A stretch of 25,669 nucleotides of DNA from an uncultured Collinsella sp. Its GTDB lineage: Bacteria; Actinomycetota; Coriobacteriia; Coriobacteriales; Coriobacteriaceae. Location of the stretch: positions 1-25,669 of the forward strand of contig CAUFMB010000030.1 of NCBI GenBank assembly GCA_959026535.1, written 5' to 3'. Positions 16,858-24,358 of the stretch are shown here, one piece after another. How positions within the stretch are numbered: the stretch's first letter is position 1; each line of letters begins with the position of its first letter. The position numbers and the translations under genes were made by a program. The notes under the pieces were generated by a model. It did no database searches, was not told where the DNA came from, and was given only the letters and a program-made list of their open reading frames with translations.

Positions 16858-16864
16858 AAACAAG

Positions 16865-16876
16865 TTGTTTAAACAT
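16865..16876. promoter_or_regulatory. Operator-like palindrome before malQ
   Basis: TTGTTTAAACAT matches TTGTTTAAACAA at 11 of 12 positions. It lies between the expected -35 and -10 positions of the putative malQ promoter, as expected for a repressor site, and links malQ to the importer and PTS genes. Confidence 0.55.
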
Positions 16877-16930
16877 GTATAGGCAAGATAAAAAAGTTAT
16901 TCGCTTTTCGGTGAATGGCGTCGCGCCATG

Positions 16931-16967
16931 AAAAAAAGCCCCGATCTCACATCGTGAGACCGGGGCT
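16931..16967 (-). terminator. Terminator of galE
   Basis: AGCCCCG (16937-16943) pairs with CGGGGCT (16961-16967), extended by TCTCAC/GTGAGA. On the minus strand it is followed by seven T residues (complement of 16931-16937). It lies 23 nt after the galE stop. Confidence 0.9.
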
Positions 16968-16990
16968 CAAATCTACTGTGGGGGGAGTGG

Positions 16991-18052
16991 CTACTCGGCG
17001 TCGGCGAAGCCGTTGGGGTTGTGGCTCTGCCAGTTCCAGCTGTCGCGGCACATGTCCGCGATATCGTACTGTGCCTTCCAGCCCATCATGCGCTCGGCCT
17101 TGGAGGCATCGCACCAGTTGGCGGCGATGTCGCCGGCGCGGCGCTCGCGGATCACATAGGGCAGCTCCTTGCCACAAGCCTTGGAGAAGGCAGCAACGAC
17201 CTCGAGCACCGAGGTGCCAGTGCCGGTGCCCAGGTTGAAGATCTCGACGCCGGTTTTGCCGTTCATCCAGTTAAGGGCGGCAACGTGACCAGAGGCCAGG
17301 TCGCACACATGGATGTAGTCGCGCACGCCGGTGCCATCGGGGGTGGGGTAGTCGTTGCCAAAGACCTGAACGGCCTCGAGCTTGCCCACGGCGACCTGGG
17401 CGACGTAAGGCACCAGGTTGTTGGGGATGCCCTTGGGGTCCTCGCCGATCAGACCCGACGGGTGGGCGCCGATGGGGTTGAAGTAACGGAGCAGCACGAC
17501 GTCCCACTCGGGGTCGGCGGTGTGGACGTCCATGAGAATCTGCTCGATCATCCACTTGGTCCAACCGTAGGGGTTGGTCGCGGGCTTCTTGGGGTCCTCC
17601 TCGGTGACAGGCGGATTGTCCGGGTCGCCGTAGACGGTCGAGGAGCTCGAGAAGATGATGGACTTGCAGCCATGGTTGCGCATGACATCGATGAGCACCA
17701 GGGTGTTCTCGATATTGTTGTGGTAGTACTCGACGGGCTTGCTCACCGACTCGCCAACGGCCTTAAAGCCGGCGAAGTGGATGACGCGGTCGATCTGGTG
17801 GGTATCGAAGATCTTGTTCATCGCATCGCGGTCGAGCACGTTGGCCTCGTAGAAGGTGAGGTTCTTGGCGGCCTCGTCGCCCATGATGGTCTTGACGCGG
17901 TCGACGGCGACGGCGCTGGAGTTGGAGAGATCATCGACGATGACGACCTGGTAGCCACCCTCGAGCAGCTGAACGACGGTGTGCGAGCCGATAAAGCCGG
18001 CGCCACCGGTAACGAGGACACAGGTGTCTTTGGGGTCGAGTGCTTTGGACAT
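16991..18052 (-). CDS. galE: UDP-glucose 4-epimerase
   Basis: A 353-residue cytoplasmic short-chain dehydrogenase/reductase that interconverts UDP-glucose and UDP-galactose with bound NAD. The Rossmann motif TGGAGFIG is at 15-22, the catalytic Ser segment SSSSTVYG at 135-142 and YxxxK as PYGWTKW (Tyr162, Lys166). The C-terminal region (VRDYIHVCDLASGH, RRAGDIA) is standard. AGGAG lies 5 nt before the ATG. It has its own terminator, so it is probably a separate unit from malQ-glgP; it links the glucose-1-phosphate pool to galactose and cell-surface sugars. Confidence 0.95.
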   Translation of the reverse strand: MSKALDPKDTCVLVTGGAGFIGSHTVVQLLEGGYQVVIVDDLSNSSAVAVDRVKTIMGDEAAKNLTFYEANVLDRDAMNKIFDTHQIDRVIHFAGFKAVGESVSKPVEYYHNNIENTLVLIDVMRNHGCKSIIFSSSSTVYGDPDNPPVTEEDPKKPATNPYGWTKWMIEQILMDVHTADPEWDVVLLRYFNPIGAHPSGLIGEDPKGIPNNLVPYVAQVAVGKLEAVQVFGNDYPTPDGTGVRDYIHVCDLASGHVAALNWMNGKTGVEIFNLGTGTGTSVLEVVAAFSKACGKELPYVIRERRAGDIAANWCDASKAERMMGWKAQYDIADMCRDSWNWQSHNPNGFADAE

Positions 18053-18318
18053 GTAGTCTCCTATCGAATCAGGAACACTTCTTCAGGGGAGTATAGCGCA
18101 GGCAGGGACGCCCAAATCGTGCGCTGTAGGAAAAGCGGAGGATTGTGCCAACGTACTCATAGAAGAGCTTGCGTACGCATAACCTGATCTTCGACATTTG
18201 CTTACGAGCCGCTGACCTTGTAGTTTCCTGCCGTTCGTGGAAATCGTTGGGACGCGCCATATGTACGCTAATATGTATGAGTTGAGCGACATATAAATAA
18301 ACATGTAACGGAGTACAT
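18053..18318. promoter_or_regulatory. Divergent intergenic region, galE and cell-wall hydrolase promoters
   Basis: A minus-strand TATACT (18095-18090), about 38 bp before the galE ATG, is a likely -10 with a weak -35. For the plus-strand hydrolase, TATAAA (18292-18297) is a possible -10 and CGGAG precedes the ATG at 18319. AT-rich repeats of ATATGTA occur at 18260-18280. No gene is supported here. Confidence 0.4.
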
Positions 18319-19524
18319 ATGTCACCAAACAGCGATTCCATCCTTTCCCAGGAGCTCTCGCGCCGCACTGCCCTCAAGGCCCTGTTCGGCGCCGCTTCTG
18401 CGGCAGTTCTTTTTGGCCTGCCCGCTCGCGCCCATGCGGCGGAGGCTTCCAAAGAAACAACCGATAAACTGAATGCCGCCCAGGCCCAGCTCGACGAGGT
18501 TCAGGCCCAGCTCGACAGCATCGCAAATGAGTATGCGGCGCTGGCCAACAAGAATGCCCAGACCCTCAACGACATCGAGAATGTCCAGGGCAAGATTGAC
18601 GACACGCAGGCCCAGATCGATGAAAAGAAGGCCGAGCTCAAGAAGAAACGCAACGACCTTTCCGATCGCGTGGCCGCCAGCTACAAGTCCGGCGGCACGA
18701 ACATCCTGTCGCTGCTGCTGGCCTCTGGCTCGTTTGAGGAACTCGTCGCCAACGCGCATTACGTTGAGAAGATCAACAAGAGCGACCGCGACGCCATCGA
18801 GGACATTCAGACCATCCAGGAAGAGCTCGATGCGCAAAAGACCGAGCTCGAGTCGCAGAAGGCCGACTTAGAGAAGCTCAAGGACCAGCAGACTGCCCAG
18901 ATGCAGGACATGCAGGCCAAGCAGCAGGAAGTCCAGACGGTTCTGAACGGCCTCTCTGACGATGTCAAGGAGCTCATGGCTCAGCGTGATTCCGAGATTC
19001 TCGCTGCCGCCCAGGCCGAGGAGGCCGCTAGGAAGGCCGCCGCTGCCGCGGCCGCCGCGAACAAGAACAATTCCTACTCGGGTGGTTCGAGCTCGGGTGG
19101 CGGATCGTATGCGCCCGGAACTCCGCAGCAGAATGCCGGCTCGGGCAAGCAACAGGCCGTCGTCAACGCGTGCTACTCCACGCCTTCGCCGGGCCAGAAC
19201 TGGTGCGCGGCGTGGGTTACCAATGTCTTCCGTAACGCCGGCGTTGGCTACTTTGGCGGCAACGCCTGCGACATGTTCAACGCCTGGTGCTATAGCTCCG
19301 ACCGCTCGGCGCTGCAGGTGGGCATGATCGTGGCCGATTCCTCGCACAGCGGCACGGGTGCTCCGGGCCTTATCTACGGTCATGTGGGTATCTACGTTGG
19401 CGGCGGCATCGTTATGAGCAATGAGGGAGCCATTACGTCTAAGTCGCTCGATTCGTTTATTAGCTTCTATGGCACTGGCTCTGGCGTGCGTTGGGGCTGG
19501 CTCGGCGGCGTGGCGCTGTCGTAA
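18319..19524 (+). CDS. Secreted coiled-coil peptidoglycan hydrolase, PcsB/NlpC-CHAP-like
   Basis: A 401-residue exported protein. The leader has SRRTALK (14-20), a hydrophobic core and ARAHA with likely cleavage after residue 40, a Tat-like pattern. Residues about 43-245 form a long heptad-rich coiled coil (Gln/Glu/Lys rich), as in PcsB and CwlO-type cell-separation hydrolases. A Ser/Gly linker (about 250-275) leads to a compact papain-like domain with catalytic Cys296 in NWCAAW and His355 in YGHVGIYV; Asn368 in SNEG may complete the triad. It probably cuts stem peptides or cross-bridges during daughter-cell separation. Whether the catalytic fold is NlpC/P60 or CHAP cannot be settled by eye. 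It stands alone, followed 9 nt later by a very long inverted repeat. Confidence 0.85.
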   Translation: MSPNSDSILSQELSRRTALKALFGAASAAVLFGLPARAHAAEASKETTDKLNAAQAQLDEVQAQLDSIANEYAALANKNAQTLNDIENVQGKIDDTQAQIDEKKAELKKKRNDLSDRVAASYKSGGTNILSLLLASGSFEELVANAHYVEKINKSDRDAIEDIQTIQEELDAQKTELESQKADLEKLKDQQTAQMQDMQAKQQEVQTVLNGLSDDVKELMAQRDSEILAAAQAEEAARKAAAAAAAANKNNSYSGGSSSGGGSYAPGTPQQNAGSGKQQAVVNACYSTPSPGQNWCAAWVTNVFRNAGVGYFGGNACDMFNAWCYSSDRSALQVGMIVADSSHSGTGAPGLIYGHVGIYVGGGIVMSNEGAITSKSLDSFISFYGTGSGVRWGWLGGVALS

Positions 19525-19532
19525 AGCCGACG

Positions 19533-19668
19533 GGGCCGCGTGCCCGCCCGCAATATATTTGATTGCCTGCTCGGGCAGTCCTGCGCAAGACGAAGGCCAC
19601 ATTAAGTGGCCTTCTTTGCGTGCGGAACTCGCGATCAATCAAATATATTGCGGGCGGGCACGCGGCCC
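19533..19668. repeat. Perfect 32-bp inverted repeat, 136 bp overall
   Basis: Positions 19533-19564 and 19637-19668 are exact reverse complements over 32 bp. The 72-nt interior holds a small CTGC/GCAG hairpin, a perfect 9-bp hairpin (19592-19614) and part of a 31-nt repeat shared with 76-106. The structure starts 9 nt after the hydrolase stop. It looks like a MITE-like or REP-like element, possibly co-opted as a terminator. Confidence 0.9.
19592..19617 (+). terminator. Terminator-like hairpin nested in the long inverted repeat
   Basis: GAAGGCCAC (19592-19600) pairs with GTGGCCTTC (19606-19614) around ATTAA, followed by TTT. It is the likely terminator of the hydrolase transcript. Confidence 0.6.
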
Positions 19669-19720
19669 TCTTGGGTTCGGGGCGCGGCACACCGGACTGG
19701 TTGTCTGAATTAAAGAAAGT

Positions 19721-19748
19721 GAAGGCCCCTTTCGGGGCCTTCTTTTTA
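19721..19748. terminator. Terminator at the 3' end of murB
   Basis: GAAGGCCCC (19721-19729) pairs with GGGGCCTTC (19734-19742) and is followed by TTTTTATA on the plus strand. On the minus strand it follows the murB stop closely but with a poorer T-run, so it works best for plus-strand transcripts and may serve both. Confidence 0.75.
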
Positions 19749-20708
19749 TAAAAATTCGCCTACTCGGTGGACTTCGGGTTCTAGGTCTACGTTGAATTGG
19801 TCTTTGACGGTTGCCTGGATGTGGCGGATGAGTTCGTCGACGTCGGCGGCGGTGGCGTGGTCGGCGTTGACGATGAAGCCGCAGTGCTTCTCGCTCACCT
19901 GCGCGCCGCCAACGGCGTGTCCGCGCAGTCCGGCATCCATGATGAGCTTGCCGGCAAAGTGGCCCTCGGGGCGCTTGAAGGTGGAGCCGGCACTCGGCAT
20001 GTCGAGCGGCTGCTTGTCCTCGCGGCGCTGGCGGTAGTCGTCCATGTCGGCCTTGATCATCGCGGCGTTGCCCGGGGCGAGATTGAAAGTGGCCGAAAGC
20101 ACGATAAAGCCGTCGTCGGCGATGCGGCTCTTGCGATAGCCCAGGTTGAGTTCGTCGGCATCGAATTCGATGATGTTGCCGCTGCCGCGGGTGCCGTCGT
20201 CGAGCTGGCGAGCGGGTTTGTAGACGCGCACGGACTCTAGCACATCGGCCATGCAGGCACCGTAGGCACCGGCGTTCATGTAGCAGGCGCCGCCGACCGA
20301 TCCGGGGATGCCCGAGATGGGCTCCATGCCGGTGAGGCCGGCCTCGGCTGCCGCCGCGGCGACATCGGAAAGCAAGGCGCCGGCTGCCGCCGTGACGTGC
20401 GTGCCGTCGACCGTAATGTCGGAGAGGCCTTCGCCCAGCGCCACGACGACGCCGCGGATGCCCTTGTCGCCGACAAGCAGGTCGGAGCCGTTGCCCACGA
20501 TGGTAAGCGGCAGGTCGCAGCGATAGCAGGTATCGAGCGTGGCGACGAGGCCCTGCTCGGTATCGGGCGTGACAAAGACGTCGGCCGGGCCGCCGATCTT
20601 AAACGTGGCGTGCTCGCGCATGGGCTCGCTCATCAACACGTTGTCCTCGCCGGCAACGCCAGCGAGCGCGCACAGCAGGTCCTCGTTAAAAAAGTCGTTC
20701 TCGTGCAT
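19746..20708 (-). CDS. murB: UDP-N-acetylenolpyruvoylglucosamine reductase
   Basis: A 320-residue cytoplasmic flavoenzyme that reduces enolpyruvyl-UDP-GlcNAc to UDP-MurNAc in peptidoglycan synthesis. FAD-binding segments FKIGGPADVF (36-45), IVGNGSDLLV (70-79) and GIPGSVGGACYMNAGAYG (133-150) are present; Tyr191 sits in LGYRKS, the catalytic Ser242 in PSAGSTFKRP and the C-terminal catalytic Glu in EPEVHRVG. I chose the ATG at 20708 because AAAAGGCGG (complement of 20717-20725) lies 8 nt before it; the frame continues to a TTG at 20753. It is divergent from the LacI regulator with 183 bp between. The call is firm. Confidence 0.95.
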   Translation of the reverse strand: MHENDFFNEDLLCALAGVAGEDNVLMSEPMREHATFKIGGPADVFVTPDTEQGLVATLDTCYRCDLPLTIVGNGSDLLVGDKGIRGVVVALGEGLSDITVDGTHVTAAAGALLSDVAAAAAEAGLTGMEPISGIPGSVGGACYMNAGAYGACMADVLESVRVYKPARQLDDGTRGSGNIIEFDADELNLGYRKSRIADDGFIVLSATFNLAPGNAAMIKADMDDYRQRREDKQPLDMPSAGSTFKRPEGHFAGKLIMDAGLRGHAVGGAQVSEKHCGFIVNADHATAADVDELIRHIQATVKDQFNVDLEPEVHRVGEFL

Positions 20709-20823
20709 ATGAATATCCGCCTTTTGGTGGTCGTCGTCATCAATCGATTGCAATATACCCCACCCGGACGGATTTGGTGCGCTGACGGCGATAAAACAGC
20801 CGTCTACCGGATTGGTAAAGTGT

Positions 20824-20856
20824 TTATCACCGAGGTAGAGGGGTAGTCGCTATACT
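20824..20856 (+). promoter_or_regulatory. Probable promoter of the LacI-family gene
   Basis: TATACT (20851-20856) is a near-consensus -10, 35 bp before the ATG at 20892. A good -35 at 17 bp is missing (CACCGA). GGAAGGAGCGAG just before the start is a strong RBS. Confidence 0.4.
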
Positions 20857-20891
20857 TTCAAGAGATTGCGCGTAAACCCGGAAGGAGCGAG

Positions 20892-21920
20892 ATGGCCAAC
20901 AAAGTCACCCTCAAGCAGATCGCCCAGGAGGTGGGGCTTTCCCCCTCGTCGGTCTCGCTTGTGCTCAATAATCGGCCCTGTCGCATCTCGGAAGAAAACC
21001 GCAAACTCATCAAGGAGGTCGCGGCGCGCAACCACTATGTTCCTAACCAGATTGCGCGTAGTTTGGTCATGCGCGAGTCGCGCACGCTGGGCCTTATCGT
21101 CCCTAACATCGAGAGCCGCTTTTTTGCCTCGCTCGCCGGTAGCCTGGAAAAGCGCTGCCGCGAGGATGGCTATGCACTCTTCATTACCAGCTCGGGTGGA
21201 AGCGCCGATGACGATCTGGAGCTGCTGCGCCAGCTGGTGACGCGCGGCGTTGATGGCGTCTTCCTGGTCGTGGGCGACGAGTTCTCCGACGACCGCGCCC
21301 TGCGCGAAGAAGTCAGCCACCTGCCCATCCCGGCCGTAATGGTCGACCGTGCCATTGAGGGGCTCGAGTGCGACAAGGTGATGTTCGACCACGAGATGGG
21401 TGGCTACATGGCCACTCGCTATCTGATCGAGCAGGGCCACCGTCGCATTGCCTGCTTGGTTAACGCGCGCCGTTCCAATACGGGGCGTAAGCGACTTGCC
21501 GGCTATGAGCGCGCGCTGCGCGAGGTTGGCTTGCCTATCGACGCGCGTTTGGAGTTTGAGAGCGAGTACTACATTCCGAGTGCCTACGAGGCCTCGGAGG
21601 CGGTGCTCGCGACCGACGCCACCGCCGTATTTGCAAGCTCGGACAACATTGCCCTTGGTCTGCTCAAGCGCTTACACGAGATGGGGAAGAGCATTCCGGG
21701 CGATATTTCGGTGGTGAGTTACGACAACTCGGCCGCCGACGTTCTCTTTGAGCCGGCGCTGACCGCGATTGAGCAGGATCCTGGTATCCTCGCGGAGCAT
21801 GCTTTTGGCTGCATGTCCAAGCGCCTTGCCGGTAGGGGCGGTAGACGTGCCGAAGAAGTCGTTCTGGAGCCGGCGCTTATCGTGAAGGGCAGCGTGCTCG
21901 ATCTTACCGAATGTAGCTAA
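20892..21920 (+). CDS. LacI-family transcriptional regulator
   Basis: A 342-residue dimeric repressor type. The N-terminal helix-turn-helix is VTLKQIAQEVGLSPSSVSLV (5-24), with a hinge near PNQIARSL, then the two-lobed periplasmic-binding-like effector domain starting LGLIVPNIESRFFA and including ISVVSYDNS. AAGGAG lies about 5 nt before the ATG. No sugar gene is next to it: murB is divergent and a small unknown gene follows after a long hairpin. It may be a global or remote carbohydrate regulator; its operator and effector cannot be named from the sequence. Confidence 0.92.
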   Translation: MANKVTLKQIAQEVGLSPSSVSLVLNNRPCRISEENRKLIKEVAARNHYVPNQIARSLVMRESRTLGLIVPNIESRFFASLAGSLEKRCREDGYALFITSSGGSADDDLELLRQLVTRGVDGVFLVVGDEFSDDRALREEVSHLPIPAVMVDRAIEGLECDKVMFDHEMGGYMATRYLIEQGHRRIACLVNARRSNTGRKRLAGYERALREVGLPIDARLEFESEYYIPSAYEASEAVLATDATAVFASSDNIALGLLKRLHEMGKSIPGDISVVSYDNSAADVLFEPALTAIEQDPGILAEHAFGCMSKRLAGRGGRRAEEVVLEPALIVKGSVLDLTECS

Positions 21921-21974
21921 GCGTACTTGTTTGTTTGCATAGATTGCATGCGGAGTGTCCGCTATTTGCCGGCG

Positions 21975-22047
21975 GGGCCGGGGTGCCTGCCTTGTTTTGA
22001 GAAGTTCGCGGAGCCCACTTCTCAAAACAAGGCAGGCACCCCGGCCC
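21975..22047. repeat. Perfect 30-bp inverted repeat with 13-nt loop
   Basis: Positions 21975-22004 and 22018-22047 are exact reverse complements over 30 bp. It lies 54 nt after the LacI stop, and no T-run follows on either side. The loop, read on the minus strand, begins TGGG, like that of the hairpin at 247-283, also 13 nt long. It is probably a dispersed palindromic element; it could still stop or stabilise transcripts. Confidence 0.9.
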
Positions 22048-22168
22048 TCGTCCGTGAACTCTTCCGCTGGGCGAGCTATAGACGCCGCGCACCGATAGGG
22101 TAAGGCGGCGGCTTGAAATTGGTGCTATATTCAGGTTGAGTTGTTTAATGCTAGTACGGGAGGCTGAT

Positions 22169-22657
22169 ATGGGGCTGTTCAAGAAGAAAAACCCGCAGGA
22201 TGCCTTTGATCCCGATGTGTTTACCATCACGGATACTATTTTGGACCCGCCGCGGTTTACGTTTTTGCCGGCCATCTACCAGGATGCTACGCGTCGCAAG
22301 TGGGCCGTGCATCAGCGCGGTGCGCAGCCGAAGATCTTTGACTATGCGGATGTTCTGCAGTGCGAGGTGGCCGAGGCTGGCGATCCGGAGGCTGACGAGA
22401 CGCCTTCAAAACAGGAATTTGCCCAGCGTATTCTGGCAAATCCCGCGAAAGCGGCAAAAATAAACGCTGCCAAGCGTAATATGTGTCTTGGTATGGGTGT
22501 TGTTGTAGCGGTTCAGACGGGAAAAGACGAGGTTTCCAAATTGGAGATTCCCGTTATGACCGACGAAGTCAAACGCGATTCAAACCTATATAAGTCGTAT
22601 CGGAATGTCGCAGAGAAGATCAAGGCCAAATTCGACGACATGGGAGGGCTGGCCTAG
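22169..22657 (+). CDS. Small protein of unknown function
   Basis: A 162-residue protein I cannot assign. It starts with a basic MGLFKKKN, then a beta-rich stretch with RRKWAVHQRG and PKIFDYADVLQCEVAEAG, which recalls the C-terminal part of DUF4428-type proteins (a KIFDYSD-like segment), then a charged helical region ending in IKAKFDDMGGLA. No signal peptide is seen and one weakly hydrophobic stretch (LGMGVVVAV) is present, so it is probably cytoplasmic. The ATG at 22169 has GGGAGG 5 nt before it, which makes upstream starts unlikely. Only 39 nt separate it from the following GntR gene, so they may be co-transcribed. Confidence 0.7.
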   Translation: MGLFKKKNPQDAFDPDVFTITDTILDPPRFTFLPAIYQDATRRKWAVHQRGAQPKIFDYADVLQCEVAEAGDPEADETPSKQEFAQRILANPAKAAKINAAKRNMCLGMGVVVAVQTGKDEVSKLEIPVMTDEVKRDSNLYKSYRNVAEKIKAKFDDMGGLA

Positions 22658-22696
22658 TTCTGCCGGCGTACATATTTTGAATGAGGAGTCTGTGCG

Positions 22697-23464
22697 ATGC
22701 CAGGCGAATCTTATGCAATTCCCCCCAAAGACCGTGCTGTTGAGGGAATTCTTTGGTACATCCAGCACCATCGGCTTGCCGGCGGCGATCGCCTGCCGGC
22801 CGAGCGCGTGCTGTGCGAAGATATTGGCGTTTCGCGTACGGCGTTGCGCGCTGGCATCACGCGGCTCATTTCGTGCGGAACGCTCGAAAGCCGCCGCGGA
22901 TCGGGTACGTATGTGTGTCCTCCCAAACCACTGAACATCTTCCAAGAAACGTACAACTTCTCCGATGCCGTGCGGACTGCCGGCTTGCACCCCTCTTCTC
23001 GCTTGGTTTCCGCCGAGGCTGTCGAGGCGGATGAGACGCTTGCCGACAAGCTTGGGGTGGCCGTAGGCGCTCCCTTGCTCCGTATGCAGCGCGTCCGCCT
23101 CATTGAGGGCGAGCCGGCATCAATCGAGACGGCCCACATCAATCTGTCGCTCTGCCCGTCGCTTCCCGGTCATGATTTTGAGTGCGAAAGTCTCTACGAC
23201 GTGTTGCTCAAAGAAGGCGGCGTGCGTGTTGAGCATGGACGAGAGCACATCTCGATCTCGCGATTGAACGCTGAGGAGGCTGAGCTTCTCCAGCAAGAAG
23301 AGGGAACGCCGGTATTCTACGAGAGCACGATTGAGTTTGATAAAGACATGCGCTTTGTGGAGCATTGCAAATCGGTGATTCTGCCCACAAAGTTCCGCTT
23401 TGCCGATAACGGCGAAAAGAACGGTATGAGGAGCGTGGCAGGTGAGCAATGGCTGAAACAGTAG
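22697..23464 (+). CDS. GntR/UTRA transcriptional regulator, first of a tandem pair
   Basis: A 255-residue regulator with an N-terminal winged helix (LPAERVLCEDIGVSRTALRA, then RRGSGTYV in the wing) and a UTRA effector domain from about residue 85 (LRMQRVRLIEGEPASIETAHI). Such HutC-type regulators sense sugar phosphates, amino sugars or related metabolites. GAGGAG lies before the ATG. Its end overlaps the start of a second GntR gene by 16 nt in another frame, so the pair is made together. With the SIS enzyme downstream it probably controls uptake and breakdown of an amino- or glycated sugar. The exact ligand is unknown. Confidence 0.88.
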   Translation: MPGESYAIPPKDRAVEGILWYIQHHRLAGGDRLPAERVLCEDIGVSRTALRAGITRLISCGTLESRRGSGTYVCPPKPLNIFQETYNFSDAVRTAGLHPSSRLVSAEAVEADETLADKLGVAVGAPLLRMQRVRLIEGEPASIETAHINLSLCPSLPGHDFECESLYDVLLKEGGVRVEHGREHISISRLNAEEAELLQQEEGTPVFYESTIEFDKDMRFVEHCKSVILPTKFRFADNGEKNGMRSVAGEQWLKQ

Positions 23465-24162
23465 ATGCCACTCCGGTTTATATGCGCATTCGACGTCGTA
23501 TTGAGGAACGTATCGAGCGCGGCATATACCCCACGGGTTCGATGATTCCGTCTGAGAATGAACTTGCCGAGGAATTTGGTACGACGCGCCTGACTATTCG
23601 AAGTGCCGTGGACGAGCTAGTTCGTCGCGGCCAGATTCGCCGTGTTCGGGGAAAGGGCGCCTTCGTGGCGCAGAAAGTGCCTGCTATTTTTGAGCGCATG
23701 GGTGGCTTCCGCGAATCGGTTCGCGCCTCGGGAGGCGAGCCGTCTGTTCGCATTCTGGCGCGCTCCAAGCGTTATGCGGGGCCATACTACGCCGACCTGT
23801 TTGGTATCGCCGAGGACGACCTGCTCTATTCCATTCGACGTCTTAACTGCATTAATGGCGACCCCGTATCAATTGAGATGGCGCTGATTCCTTGCTTGCT
23901 GTTCCCAACCATCGAAGAGATTGACGTGTCGGTGTTCAGTCTTTACGAGACCTATGAGATGTTGGGGCGAAAGCCGGTCATGGCACAGGAAAAGCTCGAT
24001 ATCGAAGCGCTGGGCGCGCGCGATGCCGGCCTGCTTGGGCTGGAGCAGGGCGATCTTGCCTTGACGCTGGAGTGCGTGAGCTTCGATGCAAGCGGACAGG
24101 CAATCGAATACGTCAAGTCGTTCAACCGCGGCGATGCGGGCGGATATACCTATACGTACTAA
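23449..24162 (+). CDS. GntR/UTRA transcriptional regulator, second of a tandem pair
   Basis: A 237-residue regulator of the same family but clearly different in sequence from its upstream partner. Its winged helix contains IPSENELAEEFGTTRLTIRS and VRGKGAFV; the UTRA domain has YSIRRLNCINGDPVSIEMAL. The ATG lies inside the upstream gene, with CAGGTGAG as RBS, indicating translational coupling. The two proteins may work on separate promoters or as a mixed pair. Downstream lie a TGTATATACA palindrome and two GGTATCAAA repeats before the SIS gene, which are candidate targets. Confidence 0.88.
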   Translation: MAETVDATPVYMRIRRRIEERIERGIYPTGSMIPSENELAEEFGTTRLTIRSAVDELVRRGQIRRVRGKGAFVAQKVPAIFERMGGFRESVRASGGEPSVRILARSKRYAGPYYADLFGIAEDDLLYSIRRLNCINGDPVSIEMALIPCLLFPTIEEIDVSVFSLYETYEMLGRKPVMAQEKLDIEALGARDAGLLGLEQGDLALTLECVSFDASGQAIEYVKSFNRGDAGGYTYTY

Positions 24163-24204
24163 CTGGTGCTTTTGCATAAACGTGCTGAAAAAGCTGACTG
24201 AAAT

Positions 24205-24232
24205 TTGATTCGTTAAGCTGACTGTATATACA
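24205..24232 (+). promoter_or_regulatory. Possible promoter with TGTATATACA operator before the SIS gene
   Basis: TTGATT (24205-24210) and TATACA (24227-24232) are spaced 16 bp as possible -35 and -10. The perfect 10-bp palindrome TGTATATACA (24223-24232) overlaps the -10, the usual place for a GntR/UTRA repressor site. Confidence 0.45.
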
Positions 24233-24289
24233 ACCTTACATGGTCCAAAATCGACCGTTCGCCGAAGGGAAAAGATTGGTCACCAGATA

Positions 24290-24337
24290 GGTATCAAAAA
24301 GTCGTAACCTATAACTGTGATTGGTATCAAATACTAA
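24290..24337 (+). promoter_or_regulatory. GGTATCAAA direct repeats before the SIS gene
   Basis: GGTATCAAA occurs at 24290-24298 and 24323-24331, offset by 33 bp. The second lies in TTGGTAT-CAA-ATACTAA (24321-24337), an almost perfect dyad ending 21 nt before the start codon. A TATAAC hexamer (24309-24314) lies between them. It is a candidate operator for one of the tandem GntR regulators. Confidence 0.45.
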
Positions 24338-24358
24338 TGATTTGTGCGAGGTGAGACG

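Noticed and set aside
18069..18452. Minus-strand frame upstream of galE
   Set aside because: It overlaps the start of the secreted hydrolase and the promoter region, has no RBS and no family features.
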